A stretch of 64,000 nt of DNA from Owenia fusiformis (GCA_903813345.2 CAIIXF020000005.1:23255375-23319374), one strand, 5' to 3'. Shown: positions 1 through 12,052, numbered from the stretch's first letter. Notes: generated from the sequence alone by a model not told the origin. Numbers and translations are program-made.

Positions 1-191
1 GCCCCCCCCCCCCCATAAACATGTCAGGTAATTGGAGAATAAAAGCTTGCAATGTTTTCCAACGTCACCGTGAACGAAAAGTACATGATTCAATATAGTA
101 ATACGCGCATACAAAACAAGCGCTGTTTAGTCTATTTCAGATATACCAGTTTAGCTTCAGTTTCGTGTTTAGAAGGGGAATTTTGCAACTC

Positions 192-701
192 TACGTTCAC
201 CCCGGAATAGCCTGACAACGGTAAAGTCAGATACCGTTGTCACAAATGGCGGACATAACCGTCGCTTCAATTAGATTTTCATGAACTGTATGTTTGATAG
301 AGCACCTAGACTAAATTCCTTCAGAACAACAATCAATCAAAGTGTCTTAATAATACTCATTCTCCAGTTAATAATGTTCTTTAACCGATCAAAATGCGAT
401 ACGGGACAACGGACACTGTAATTACCATATGCCGTTGTCTTTCTAAATTACTCAAATTCAGATTCCGTTATCATTGACGATATCGAAGACGCTATATGGT
501 GGCGATTCACGATCCAATTTGATCGAAAATGGGATTTCATATGAAACATTACATTATCACAAGAGCTTAAGTACACAGAATTAGCGACGATAAAATCCCA
601 TGAAATGAGGAAGTGATTAAACAGTTGAAGCGTCGATTATGTCCGCCATTTGTGAGAACGGTATCTGACTTTATCGTTATCAGGCTATTCCGGTGTGACG
701 T
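192..701. mobile_element. MITE-like inverted-repeat element, about 510 bp
   Basis: Two arms of about 78 bp (192-270 and 625-701) are near-perfect reverse complements. Both contain AGTCAGATACCGTT and AAATGGCGGACATAA. The middle shows no coding potential. The structure fits a non-autonomous DNA transposon. No convincing target duplication was found, so the superfamily is unknown. Confidence 0.7.
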
Positions 702-1157
702 TGGTGTCAACGGAATAATCATACTCATGTCTGTTGAATATTATCGTGGCAGTTTTGACATAGATGCCCAGCATAATGCTTTCTGAAGTAAAAGATGTAT
801 ATCATATATGTCTTGGCTTCAAACATGCAAATAGCTCACGAAACGAGATTGTTTAAAATATCGACCCATTATTTTCACATTGTTACAATTGCATTTAGCT
901 GTTATTGAGAAATCAGAGGTTGGAGATTTGGGATTTCATAACTTTTGAGCTGTAATTTTTAAAAACTTGTTTTCCCCGAATTTTTATTCACTTCCATTTT
1001 TGACTGGTAGTAATTGAATGAACTTTTATTTTTGTTACAAAATAATGTCAAATCTGCTTTTTTGTTTGTACTACATGTATAGTGTCATGATTCATGTTTA
1101 TCTCCTTTGTTAATTTCTTGCAAAGTACCATGTGTATGGTATACTATAGTAAGTCAT

Positions 1158-1341
1158 TTCCCATTATTTCCACATTGTTATAACTATTAGTCACATGATC
1201 AAAATTATGTGGCTCAGTAGCCTACCCAAAAATTCCTCATTTTTGCACTTACAGCAATGGCACTGGAGATTTCCAAAAGGAGATGAGTTCCATTGATATT
1301 CCTCGTGAAAAATGTGTTATAACAATGTGGAAATAATGGGA
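1158..1341. mobile_element. Short MITE, about 184 bp
   Basis: Terminal arms of about 25 bp match as reverse complements around CCATTATTTCCACATTGTTA (1161-1180) and its complement (1318-1340). A related single arm lies at about 866-892, which suggests a second, partial copy. No coding content. Confidence 0.55.
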
Positions 1342-1900
1342 CGATATGTATCATAGAAAACCAGCTATAAAACTATCAATGGCATATTTCACGATGATGT
1401 GTCTTAGTAATGAACTACGTAAAAACTTAATTCGAAACAATTATTGAAGTGAGAAAACTACATACATTTGTATATGGGTGATTTACACGCATAGGTTGCC
1501 GTTACGATTTTATCTGCAAGCTTAAAACGAGTAAGTATATTTAATAGTCAACTTCTTCATTTGACAAAGAAAGAAAACAATATTTTAGGAGGGAAAGTCT
1601 CAAAGAATCACCCCTGAAGGTTTCAGGGGTGATGCCTTAAGGGCATTTTCATGCCAAATTATCACTTTTCAAAGTATTAGAGGCCCAATCAATTTTTCCC
1701 TCCTAGTAACCCAACAATCCAACGTGTACCAACCAGTATATCTGAAACGAATGCTGAAACTAATATACCTCAATACAGAGATATATTAGTATGCAGCTTC
1801 TACTGACGTATCCCATCTGTATACTTTGTTAGTATTGTTTTTTATGGCTAATGTGCACTTTAGACTAAACTAGTTAATATATCCGGTAATGGTAGCTTAC

Positions 1901-2114
1901 CTATCCCGTACATACATGCAGTGTTTATTGACCCCGTCCAGGCTGTCTTCCCTTTAGATTGCTGAAAAGCTCCTAGAAAGAGGACGAAAAATACTCCCAC
2001 CGACCAGCTGATTCCGTGCATCAATACATTAGAACACAGCGATCCAAGTACAACCAGCCAACTGTAGTTAGCATTGCTTTTGGCCTTTCTTGTCCACCCG
2101 CACCCAGCAGCCAT
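1901..2114 (-). CDS. First coding exon of an SLC16-like monocarboxylate transporter (partial)
   Basis: This exon encodes 71 residues and ends at a consensus donor (ATAG|GTAAGC, phase 1). The protein has a hydrophilic N-terminus, a hydrophobic first membrane segment around WLVVLGSLCSNVLMHGIS, then GVFFVLFLGAFQQSKGKTAW and TGSI. That order (small residue-rich helix, GVFF, acidic/aromatic turn, S-x-x-x-T-x-W, G-S-I) is typical of the start of SLC16 proton-linked monocarboxylate carriers of the major facilitator superfamily. The usual DGGWGW signature before helix 1 is replaced by NANYSW, so this may be a divergent, orphan-type member. The start has a purine at -3 (CAGGATGG). A phase-1 junction inside a Gly codon fits the family's usual Gly-Pro after this point. 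The next exon was not found between 1 and 1,900, so the first intron is at least 1.9 kb and the gene runs off the left edge. Confidence 0.7.
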
Positions 2115-2332
2115 CCTGTTGCTTGCCTGATATTCTTAGTCTTACAGAGTTCTTTAGTTTTAGTGTGATGTTATTGTCATTGTCCTCGTGTTACCTACAC
2201 TGCTTTTAGTCGAATACAAGTGTTTATTCTATAGATTAGCGTTACACTTATTCAAATGATCGCATCTCCATATATTACATGTAAACCATCATGTGTGAGG
2301 CAAGCAGGCGAGGCGATTGCCTCACCAATGTT

Positions 2333-2399
2333 TTGTACAAAAATATATTAATGTTGTACAAAAATATATTAATGTTGTACAAAAATATATTTAATGTTT
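2333..2399. repeat. Short tandem repeat, three units of about 23 bp
   Basis: The unit AATGTTGTACAAAAATATAT is repeated three times with small changes. It is flanked by the motif TGAGGCAA, which also recurs in a short cluster at 63,630-63,730. Confidence 0.7.
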
Positions 2400-3068
2400 T
2401 CAACTTAAACTGCAGAGATGACGTCTAGAGGTAGATGTGTACTTTATCAAGCCTTAACCTCATTTATTTACATTTGCATTTGCCTCATCTAATCTGACTA
2501 CGTCCCTGTATAAGGACTTAGATTATATAACAATGTGTGTAGATTATTGCTGTTGCCTGTAATTACATTGTACAAACGTTAAGTATAAAAGCCATTGTTG
2601 TGTGTATTGGCTGATACATATATCCAAAGAGCTTCAAAGTGCAGTTATCCACATAGACTTTGTATGGTATAATCAAACATGTTAAAGTATCAGCTGTTTA
2701 CTTCGTCGCAATTCGGTAACACTGGCAGCTGTTATCGCGGTCACTTTGCCTTGGCACTAACTTTGTATATCTTTCTAAACATACATCATGTAACATCCTC
2801 GTGTAACATCCTCTTGGTATATTCACCTAATAATACTTGCGATTTTGTTAAGATCCGGGTGAAATGACCTTGAGCAAGCGAGGCTAATGTCACAAGGCCT
2901 GTAAATCTGGTGAATAAATATCTAGCATTCCGTGACCAGGGATTGTAATACCGGTTCATAAACACTTAGTATAACTATGTCAAGGGTTTCATATTATGCC
3001 GACTCTAACGCATTTGGACTACATATTAAAAAAATATTGATCCAGCGCAAAATAAATGAATACAAATA

Positions 3069-3121
3069 CTGAATTCTGTTAATGACCCCCAGATATTCAA
3101 CTCCACAGAATTCAGTATTTA
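3069..3121. repeat. Small hairpin
   Basis: AATACTGAATTCTGT and its reverse complement flank a loop of about 25 bases. It is isolated, with no other feature attached. Confidence 0.5.
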
Positions 3122-3342
3122 TAACATGTCAAAATAAAAACGGTATTTTTGTAATCAATGGTAAAATATGATATTTTTGACAAATTTTCACTTTACCATA
3201 GCATACGGTGTTTAAGCCATGACATTCGGCGCCGTATGCTATGAATTATGGATTTTTGCTACATGTGCTTCAGACTCAAAACGAGGCTAAGTGTCAACAT
3301 CGCGGATCCGAAAATTCGAATAAAATTTCTTAATTTCCGACT

Positions 3343-3540
3343 ATTCTTATGATGACTTTAACTTTGGAATAAAAAGAACATCCTATGATTTACTCGTGAT
3401 ATGGCACTCATGGATGTTGATATCTGCACTCTCTCGCTACGCTCGCTTGATCAGATATCGTATCCATTCGTGGATAAAAATCATATCACTCATAAATCAT
3501 AGAATATCCTCTATTTATTCCATAGTTATTCATAGGATAA
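3343..3540. mobile_element. MITE-like inverted-repeat element, about 200 bp
   Basis: The arms around CCTATGATTTACTCGTGATA (left) and ATATCACTCATAAATCATAG (right) are imperfect reverse complements of about 80 bp. They flank a centre reading CTCGCTACGCTCGCTT. No coding content. It could be a foldback fragment. Confidence 0.5.
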
Positions 3541-3552
3541 CATGACAGGTTA

Positions 3553-3760
3553 AATAAATAAAAATTCAAAGGTAAAGAGGCTTTAACACGTAGTTCAATG
3601 GGGAAAAAAGGTTGCCAAATTTATGGAGGGGAGTGTATCCCAAAACCATAATCTAACGTGAAAAGAAACAATGTCTAACATCCCCCTCCCCCTCCAATCG
3701 AGAACCAATATCACAATCCAGGACCAGAATACCAATTTGAATACCATTTGAAACAGTGTT
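3553..3760. repeat. Dispersed repeat, copy 1
   Basis: Contains GAGGCTTTAACACGTAGTTC and GGAGGGGAGTGTA, seen again near 14,040, 25,280 and 25,400. It is followed by a segment (3,650-3,720) whose reverse complement occurs at 13,770-13,850. It is probably a decayed transposon. I do not recognise the family. Confidence 0.6.
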
Positions 3761-4479
3761 TTTGTTGTATTTTCTATCTATGTTTTGTTTTGTTTTGTTC
3801 ATCATTGTATTATTGCTGCCATAGTGTATTCTTTTATATATTGATGCCATTGCTACATATCAGAAATATGTTATGTCATTAACCAGTATAATGAAAGAAA
3901 TATTATACAAGTGCCTAGAAGAATGGTCCCTGGTCATGAGTAGGAAAGTCAATATTGCATCTCCACAATGCACCAATTCACAAAGCAAAAAACAAACCTT
4001 TCTATACAATGCCCCATATTCACCTGATGAAGCCTCTTAAGACCTCTACCTTAATGACCATTTCAATTCAGTGGCGTAGGAACAATGTACGCCAAAACGC
4101 CAGTGCGTAGTGTTGAAAAGTGAGAATAAAAAGGCTTATTAATTTTCCTATGTTCTTTATTCATAGTTTCTCATTGTATTGTGCAAAAGTAATCTCGAGC
4201 ACACTAGCCTAAAGAAATGTTTTGTGGATACCATATGATATGCTCGTTTTTTTTCAATAGTACTCTTTTGCATGGTTTTTGTGCCTCTGTTATTTTTCTA
4301 ACCTGGGCCACAGATAAATGACACTTTTTGAAAAATAAAATATTGAAAGTTACCTTGTTTCTATAGTTCTAATACTGTAGAAAATGCATTTAGTAACATG
4401 CTTTATCCCACGATTAATGTGTTATCTGTACAATAACAGCTATTGATATTTCTGATATTATTGAAATCCGTGTGATATT

Positions 4480-4560
4480 TTCCAGAAAATCGTTTATCAA
4501 ACTCATATGCGTGTGATATCGTTTATCTCACGCATATCCGTGTGATATCACATTTGCATT
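4480..4560. repeat. Cluster of GTGATATC palindromic modules
   Basis: An inner hairpin pairs ATATGCGTG with CACGCATAT (about 4,506-4,539). GTGTGATAT occurs several times around it and again, inverted, near 4,845-4,880. It may be one end of a decayed foldback element, but the ends are not clear. Confidence 0.4.
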
Positions 4561-4899
4561 TCGCGCCACAATATTGTTGGAAATTAGGTCAGATAATGTA
4601 TTCTCTTTTGAGAAAATAGGTCCGTTAATTTATTCTCTTTAAGTTTCATTGGTGTATTGAATTACGATTGTGTATATAATTCGATTAGAAGGCTGCTTTA
4701 ATAATAACGATTAAAAATGGTATTTATGACGAACTATATCATGTACAGAAAGTGGTGCATATTACTGCGCAGTGAGTTAAGTACAAATCAAAATGGCCGG
4801 TGCAAATTCGTCAAATTTGGCGAATTGTAATCATGGGATAAACCCAATATCACATAATTTCTCGTGATATCATTTTATCGCCTCGTAGAGGCTATGCGT

Positions 4900-6390
4900 G
4901 AATCTACCTATACGTATGACCAATCGCCCATACAAATGCATCGCTTAAACATTTCCGTTCACATTTAGGTTATGAAAACATTGCATTCTATTGCAGGTGA
5001 GAGGTGGTGAGAATATTGTTGTCATTCTGAACTATCGCGTACACCTCTATTAATACTAACTCTTCTACGAGCTTGTATTTGTATTTTATTTTCAGAAGAT
5101 ATAAAACAATAAACAAGGATGTGTACAGAAGTAAAATTATATAATCAGTGGTCCATCCTGTAAATGAAACATGTTCACCTTTCTGTACGATTTTGATTTA
5201 TGGAGTTCACCTCTGTATGATATCTTTGGAACCAGCTTCAAATACAAAGACCAATGCACCAGTTTAATTGTTGATTTGTAAAGATGCTATGCTACTTTGA
5301 GCATCAATATTATGTGTTGCCTTTCATGTTTGTGCAAATAGATAAACATGAATGATATTCTAATATTAACTACAGATCCAGAATGCCTCTTCGTGTCAGA
5401 TCTTCGTGTTTTACATTGAACAATACAATGTAAAGCATTTTTACTGGCTCAGCACAATTCTTTTCTCCAGACTGATTTTAAGTACACTAAACTGCAACAA
5501 TATAAATCATTTATTTTCAGATTCACTTTAAACTTCAGGCTCATTAGGTTATGTACAGTACCAGGTATCTTGTCAATTAAATGATGTTCCTTCATTCTCC
5601 TTACAAAGGCATTATGCCTTGGTGTCCAAATAAATTTCTTTCTTCTCGTGTCATCTGTAAATCAAGTGTATTTCCATTGGTAACTGAATCCAGGAATATA
5701 TGCCAGTCATCTTAGCTGTTGACTGAAAAACAACAAACAAAAATTATATGCATTTCGTGCAATTACATGTTCAAGATTTCGTACTGAAATTCCCTGCAAT
5801 CTAATTGTTCCATGAGACTTAAATATATCTTGTATTTACACACACTTTCACTTTCGATGCGGGAAATACAGACACTGGGGACTAACCCAACCAAATCCTA
5901 TAACATGCGTCTTCCAATCTAAATGATTTGTCTTTCAGAGAAAACTTAGATTTGTGGACATGTTTTGCTATCATGCCATCATACCCCAGTATGTCCTCTG
6001 TCAGTCAAAAAAGTTTGAACCAAAACTCCCCACGAAAATCAAAAGATCTCACCTGTTGAATACGCCATCTATAGAAAAATGTCAAAAATTGTCACTCTGA
6101 TTTGGACAGATGGTGAGGCAGGTCAAAAAGGTCAAAAAAGAAAATGCCCTCAATCACATCAAATCATGTGTTAGAGTTGGTCCATACATACACATTTTCA
6201 TTCATGTACTTACCAAAATCCAACCACTGGTGGTGCTTATATAATTACAATAATTGGACTATATTCTTGTTTTTAAAATGCCATCTATCGGAAGGATAAA
6301 TAAGTTGTGTGTCCCCCGGGCCGTATCCCAACGCTGACGTCAAGTGGAAAGTTCGTGTAAATACAAGATATATTAAGTCTTATGGACCAA
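4900..6390. other. Long stretch without recognisable features
   Basis: AT-rich DNA with frequent stops in all frames. I see no domain, repeat array or RNA gene here. Confidence 0.5.
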
Positions 6391-6832
6391 TTAAATTGCA
6401 GGGAAATTCACGTTCATTGAATAAAATATAATGCAATACATATACTTAGCTTGCAGAAGTGTCTCAAGGGAAAAATATTGTAGGAAACGCCCACACATCC
6501 TTCGAGAAATTCGATTCATTCGCACACACATCATTTTTTTGAGACACAAAAGTGCGAATTTCTCTTTAACCGGGAATCGCATGAATGGGATATTTGGAGA
6601 ATTTAATCGTCTTTAGACATTGATGGTACGGGACAAGTTTCACAGATCTAGATACATTGCCTAAAACCATGTTAAAAATTAAACTATCATTATAAACCTG
6701 AAGTGGAAAGAATCGCGAACGGTTTGCCCACCCATCATCCATAAGGTCAAGTGACAGACTATACAGTGTATAGGGTGAGCACAGAAGAAGTGAGTAGCTC
6801 CCATAATACTATCATATTCTTTCGTATTCGTG

Positions 6833-7012
6833 CAAGGAGGATTGGCTCCCAGAGTGCACCACCGATATTCTGTCCCATATATGGTAGCGTGACCTTTGAC
6901 CTTGTTGACACGTGACAGGTTTGAAACCATTTTGAAACCTGTGAGGTCAAAGGTCACCGCTACCATATATGGGACAGAATATCGGTGGTGCATTCTGGGA
7001 GCCAATCCTCCT
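6833..7012. mobile_element. Palindromic MITE of about 180 bp
   Basis: Two arms of about 70-85 bp, left from CAAGGAGGATTGGCTCCCAG and right ending in its complement, fold back almost perfectly over a short centre near 6,925. Both arms contain ATATTCTGTCCCATATATGG. A direct repeat of TATGGTCATACAAACCTTAT follows at about 7,045 and 7,112. Open frames through here are by-products of the palindrome. Confidence 0.65.
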
Positions 7013-7165
7013 TGGTATTCGTGGATTCCCCTTAGCCATCCTATATGGTCATACAAACCTTATATGGATCTATCACATGATATTCAAAATGGCGGACAAC
7101 TTCCTATACATGTATGGTCATACAAACCTTATATGGACATTTTATAAAAAACGATTTTGAAAATA

Positions 7166-7634
7166 TCAACATTATACACTTTACACATCAATTCCCCATA
7201 ACAAATTGAAAGAGGAAATATTTGGTATCATTAAAAACACAATGAAAGGTAGTAGATTAAAATTTTTAAATTGTAGTTCAAATAGAGCTTTCTTTACTAG
7301 TGATCAACATGAAAAGTACATTTCTTTTACTGCAATACAACTTTGTGAGGTTTTAGGCTTTTTGATTGATAACATTTATGTAAAGTATGGAAATACAGTT
7401 TTACGTCAAAATATTGGAATACCGATGGGGACAGATTGTGCTCCTCTTTTGGCAGACCTTTTTCTATTCTCGTATGAATACTAGTACTATGAATACTAGT
7501 ATAAGTTTTTGCAAAAGATGATGAAAGATAAGACAAAATTCCACATACCTAAAGTTTTTAATAAAACAGATAGGTACACAGATGACCTGTTGAGTTTGGA
7601 CAACCCTGGATTTGAAGATTTTGTAAATGAGATA
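7166..7634 (+). mobile_element. Penelope-like retroelement, reverse transcriptase core (5' fragment)
   Basis: The translation shows reverse-transcriptase blocks of the Penelope-like type: a TSIPHNKL segment near 7,185, then GIPMGTDCAPLLADLF near 7,420-7,460, then the catalytic YTDD motif in RYTDDLLSL near 7,575. A 15-bp tandem duplication (TATGAATACTAGTA twice, about 7,475-7,505) adds a stop codon between the last two blocks, and there is a small frameshift near 7,175. The copy is therefore dead. It breaks off after codon ATA (7,632-7,634), where a 5.34-kb element is inserted. The reading frame resumes at 12,977. Confidence 0.85.
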
Positions 7635-7671
7635 TAGTCTAGAATAGGTATGTATAAAATAAAATGGCATC

Positions 7672-8620
7672 TTACATTTTGACGAGCACCTTAACCATGG
7701 TTATCAAATGAAAGGTAAAGGGTTTCTTTATTGAAACTAAGATTTGCCAAGATGAAAAAGGTGTCGAGGTGACTTTTTGGGTAAAAAATGTGTTTTTTGC
7801 AAAAAAAAAATTTAAATTGATAAAAAAAAATTTTGAAAACTTATTATATAAAATACAGTCTAGTTGACTCTCAAAAGTCGAAATATACCATATGTAATCA
7901 ACTTGGGGGGATTTTGGGACCTTAATAGTTTTTTATTTGGGATTTGCATGCAATATCGACTAAAACGAGTGTGTTCAAAATATGATGACAACGTTAACAC
8001 ATTTTGACGAGCAGCTTAACCATGGCTAATAATTGAAAGATAAAGGGTTTCTTTATTGATACTGAGGTTTGCCAAGATGAAATAGGTGTCAAAGTGAGTT
8101 TTTGGGTAAAAAATGTGTTTTTTGCCAAAAAATTCAATTGTTAAAAAATGATATTTTTGAAAATTTATTATATAAAATACAGTCTAGTTGACTCTCAAAA
8201 GTCAAAATATACCATGTTTAATCAACTAGGGGGATTTTGGGAGCTTAGTAATTTTTTCTTTGTGATTTGCATGCAATATCGACTAAAACGAATGTGTTCA
8301 TAACATGATGACACCATTAACACATATTTTGAGGAGCAGCTTAATCATGGTATATAATTGAAAGGTAAAGGGTCCCTTTGTTGATATTGAGGTTTGTCAA
8401 GATGAAATAGGTGTCGAAGTAAGATTTTTGGTAAAAAATGAGTTTTTTGCAAAAATAATTTTATGTTAAAAAGAGTATTTTTAGAAAAACTATTATATGA
8501 AATACAGTCTAGTTGACTCAAAAAAGTCGAAATATACCATGTTTAATCAAAGGGTTCCTTTATTGATACTGAGATTTACCAAGATGAAATAGGTGTCAAA
8601 TTATGTTTGGGGTGAAATGC
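7672..8620. repeat. Tandem repeat, period about 323 bp, roughly three copies plus a partial
   Basis: Units begin near 7,672, 7,998 and 8,322. Each runs through GAGCAGCTTAACCATGG-like, AGATGAAATAGGTGTC-like and AGTCTAGTTGACTC blocks. A truncated fourth copy starts near 8,546. The opposite arm of the foldback holds only one degraded counterpart (about 12,830-12,925, inverted), so amplification happened in the left arm. Confidence 0.75.
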
Positions 8621-8957
8621 GTTTTACAAGAGAAATTCGAAAATTGAATTATCTTTTTTGAAATTAAATTTTAACAAATATAGTCTGATTGATTATAAAA
8701 GAAGTGAGAACAACTATTTGTTATCAATTTTGAGAGATTTTCGAAGCTGTTTGAGGTATTGTCTTGTGGTTTGTATCTTGCGAACTCAAAGGCACTTGAG
8801 TTAACGTTACTGCAAGGAGTTAAGGGGGTTGCGGTTGGTGGGATCTCAACCATACCCAAAAAATACAACCAAAAAAGAGATGAGAGGTTTAGAATGCTTT
8901 TTGAAGTTTCTAGCTCAATTTTGAAGGAGTTTGCACCAATTTTTAAAATACTACGAT

Positions 8958-8978
8958 TGCAGCCCCCCCCCCCCCCCC
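8958..8978. repeat. Poly-C tract
   Basis: A run of C with one interruption after CAG. Low complexity only. Confidence 0.8.
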
Positions 8979-10023
8979 TCAGCTGGTTGAAAGCGGGCTA
9001 CGGCCTGCTATGTATACCCTTTGTTTTATGTATATTCCAGTTCATACGTTAGTTAATGAAAACACCATATAATTATCTGCGATGTGGCGGATATCTACAA
9101 TGAATATTTTAATGTATCCTCTATTACAAGAAGATACGTGGTCAATGAAATTTGTACAAATTGATCATAAATAGGAAATCCTTGATACAAAATTATCTTT
9201 AAGATACTTCTCTCAATCAAATTATCACTAACACTGAAAGCATCACCATTAACAATGTTAATTGCTGATTTAAAATAGTATTTAATGTTAACAATTAGCA
9301 AAGATTTGAACTGCATCAATCTGTTATCATATTTGCACCCAGCAGTACATTTGATCCTAGACACTGGGCTCATTGGCACTGACCGATAAGCTTTGCATTC
9401 CATTGTGCAGTGTATGTCTGGTATGAATGTAGAACTCATGATTAATACAAGTACATTTGACATACATTTAAATGTGATTTTCACCTTCATCTTCTATTTC
9501 ATAATTATTCTCATTTATTTATTGACTGTAATTCCATTGGTACCATCAATTTTAAATATAAAGCATGTTACGAAAACTCTTTGTTACAGTCTTAGCACAC
9601 AAGTCAAGATCAAGACCAACTTCACGGGTTGTATCCAAAGCCCCGTTATAATTGAGAGATCGCGAGCAAGTTCCCGCTGAAATCACGAGCAAAGTCCTTT
9701 TTATTTAATTCATCTGGAAATATGGACCAAAAAGGTAAGAATACGCATTACTGTTCTTTGATACTTTAGGTATACTTTCAGAACAGGTATATCTTCACAA
9801 ACAATGACATGAAAGATAACTATTTTTACTGGCATGGAAGAAACGGGCGTCAATATGCACGTTTGCATAATTTACTGTTAACATATTACTTTTATGGTTA
9901 AAATAGAGACAGGAACTACGATATACATACCTCATTATGAATATTGGACCAACATTGTATGTATTGATAAGTTTGTTTTCAAAAACATCCACTGTGGGGG
10001 GTGAAATACATCATTGAAGGTGT

Positions 10024-10135
10024 GCCAGTGGCCCCGCTGAAATTATGAGGAAGCCCCGCTGAAAACATGAGGAGGTCCCGCTGAAAACAGGAGCAGATAT
10101 CACGAGTACCCGCTTCGATCACGAGGAAAGCTCAT
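10024..10135. repeat. Array of 22-bp CCCGCTGAAAACATGAGGAG modules (left arm)
   Basis: Four imperfect modules, three of them 22 bp long, each starting CCCGCT and ending in a GAGGA-like block. The mirror-image array lies at 11,946-12,052. Both belong to the foldback element. Confidence 0.75.
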
Positions 10136-10739
10136 TACTATTACATAAAATATTGAGGTATTTCAAATAAACGTACACGAAAGACCAAGTTAAGTATTTC
10201 TAATAATTTCTGTATATATACTGTTTCATTCTAGGGCCAGGTTTCTAATGTTTCCATTCCAACTTCAAGCCACCAGAGATTTCGTCAAACATTTTATAGA
10301 GTTACATCCATATCAAAATGTATAGGAGAAAGGTGGATATCATTTCAAGAATGAACTTAATTGAAGCCTGAGGTTCAGGGTAATGAGTCTTGTATTAAAC
10401 AAAGACACCCCAAGTTGCAAGAAGATGAAATTTAGAGAGAAAGGAGAACCACAAAGTCTCCATGATAATTCAGGTTCTACTTTTATAATTTAACAATAAC
10501 ATTTAACAATAACATTCAAGTTTTTGTTTTTAAATATTTATTAAAATAATGATGATTTGTATTCCATACCTGATAATTTTCAGGGACATATCAACCGGAA
10601 ATATATTCCATATCCGGGCAAATTTTTTTCGTATGTCCCGCTCAAACGAGGATCCGGGACATATAAATCGTATGTCCTGCATAAGCCATTTTCCTGGACA
10701 TATTGTTACGCGGTAAACACGATACAAATATATGTCATA

Positions 10740-11240
10740 TTCCACAATGAATATGGCATATTCACTTGTGGAGTATGATAGATTCACCTGCGGTATATGG
10801 CATACTCACCTGCGGTGTAAGGCATATTCTGCAAGTGAGTATGACATATTCTGCGAGCATGGGGTATTTACTGAAATCAATGTATCACATATTCAATACG
10901 GAATATGCCATACTCACCTGCAGAATACGCCATATACCACAGCTGAATATGGCATATACACCCGTATCACAAATACCACGCAACCATGAATATATGCCAT
11001 ATTCCGCGTAACACATACGATGTTACGCGGAGTATGGCATACATTTATGGTTGCGTGTTATTTGTGATACGGGTATACAGTATATGCCATACTCACCTGC
11101 AGTTTATGGCATATTCCGCAGGTGAGTATGCGATATTGCGCCGTGAATATGCGATACATTGATTTAAGTGAATACCTGATAGTCACCTGCAGAATATGTC
11201 ATACTCACTTGCCGAATATGTCATATACCGCAGGTGAAAA
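10740..11240. repeat. Core array of 22-bp modules with flipped centres
   Basis: Consecutive modules of about 22 bp share outer blocks (GGCATA or GTCATA, then ATAT or GTAT) around a core read either as CTCACCTGC or as its complement GCAGGTGAG. An exact centre of symmetry near 11,014 pairs ATATTCCGCGTAACA with TGTTACGCGGAGTAT, and the pairing extends about 60 bp outwards. Similar but more decayed modules reach 11,410. Open frames here are artefacts of the repeat. There are no constant repeats with unique spacers, so this is not a CRISPR array. Confidence 0.8.
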
Positions 11241-11945
11241 TGACACAATGATTACCCGTTTGTTCAATCAATGCAATTGACAATTGCGTACTTCTGTATC
11301 ATGTTCTCCTTGCTTAGTGGGTATGCAATATACTGCAGCTGAATCTGTCATACACCGCAAGTGAATATGCCATATTTATTGCAGAATATGACACATATTT
11401 GCATCATGTTTTCCGCGTAACACGTGCGTTTAACATAACCTACGATTAATTGTTAATGATGAAATTATTTGATTATTATTATTTCGGACTCATAATCGGA
11501 TGATGTACTCCTTTGTTACTTACATCTAGCAGTTGATCCATAAATTGCCTTTTCAAACGTGTGCGCCATTGGTGCTGAATCCTCTAAGGTAGTAATATAC
11601 TGAACTACAGTATAATGTAACTTCAGTGAAATATAAATATATATTGCATACAAAGAAGAACGAGTTCTTTGAAACTTGTCAAAAGTCGTGGAATGGATTT
11701 AAATCTTCTCTCGGTAAATTTCTCGATGGAGTCAGGTCGAAATACATTAAGTGAAATGGTTTTATTGGAATCATGCTCGTAGCCAGCTTTTGGTAAGGGG
11801 GGGGGGTTGCTCGAACCGATAATAACAATGACAATGATATATGATATATATGTGCTCTGTAGAGTATCAATAATTAATATATTTATTACGTTTGCTACAG
11901 TCGTGGCAGATTTGCAAAGTCAAATTGGTCTTCACTCCATTTTAG

Positions 11946-12052
11946 AGAGCCACTTGCTCCTGATTTCAGCGGGACCTCCTCATGTTTTCAGCGGGGCCTC
12001 CTCATGTTTTCAGCGGGATCTTTAGTTTATTGCTCATGGTAGAAGCGGGGCC
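11946..12052. repeat. Array of 22-bp CTCCTCATGTTTTCAGCGGG modules (right arm)
   Basis: This is the reverse complement of the array at 10,024-10,135. It has two near-identical CCTCATGTTTTCAGCGGG units and flanking variants, and confirms the mirror architecture of the element. Confidence 0.75.

Noticed and set aside
6679-7056. 125-codon minus-strand ORF
   Set aside because: It runs through the palindromic MITE, and its sequence mirrors the opposite-strand frames.
9095-9490. 131-codon minus-strand ORF with several cysteines
   Set aside because: It lies inside the foldback element. The Cys spacing only vaguely suggests a PAN-like segment, and I could not support a family or splice sites.
10732-11011. 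Overlapping plus-strand ORFs of 81-85 codons rich in Cys, Tyr and His
   Set aside because: They translate the 22-bp repeat array. Both frames and both strands stay open because of the repeat period.
10740-11240. Possible CRISPR array because of the regular 22-bp spacing
   Set aside because: There are no constant repeats separated by unique spacers, the units are degenerate and change orientation, and the DNA is animal.
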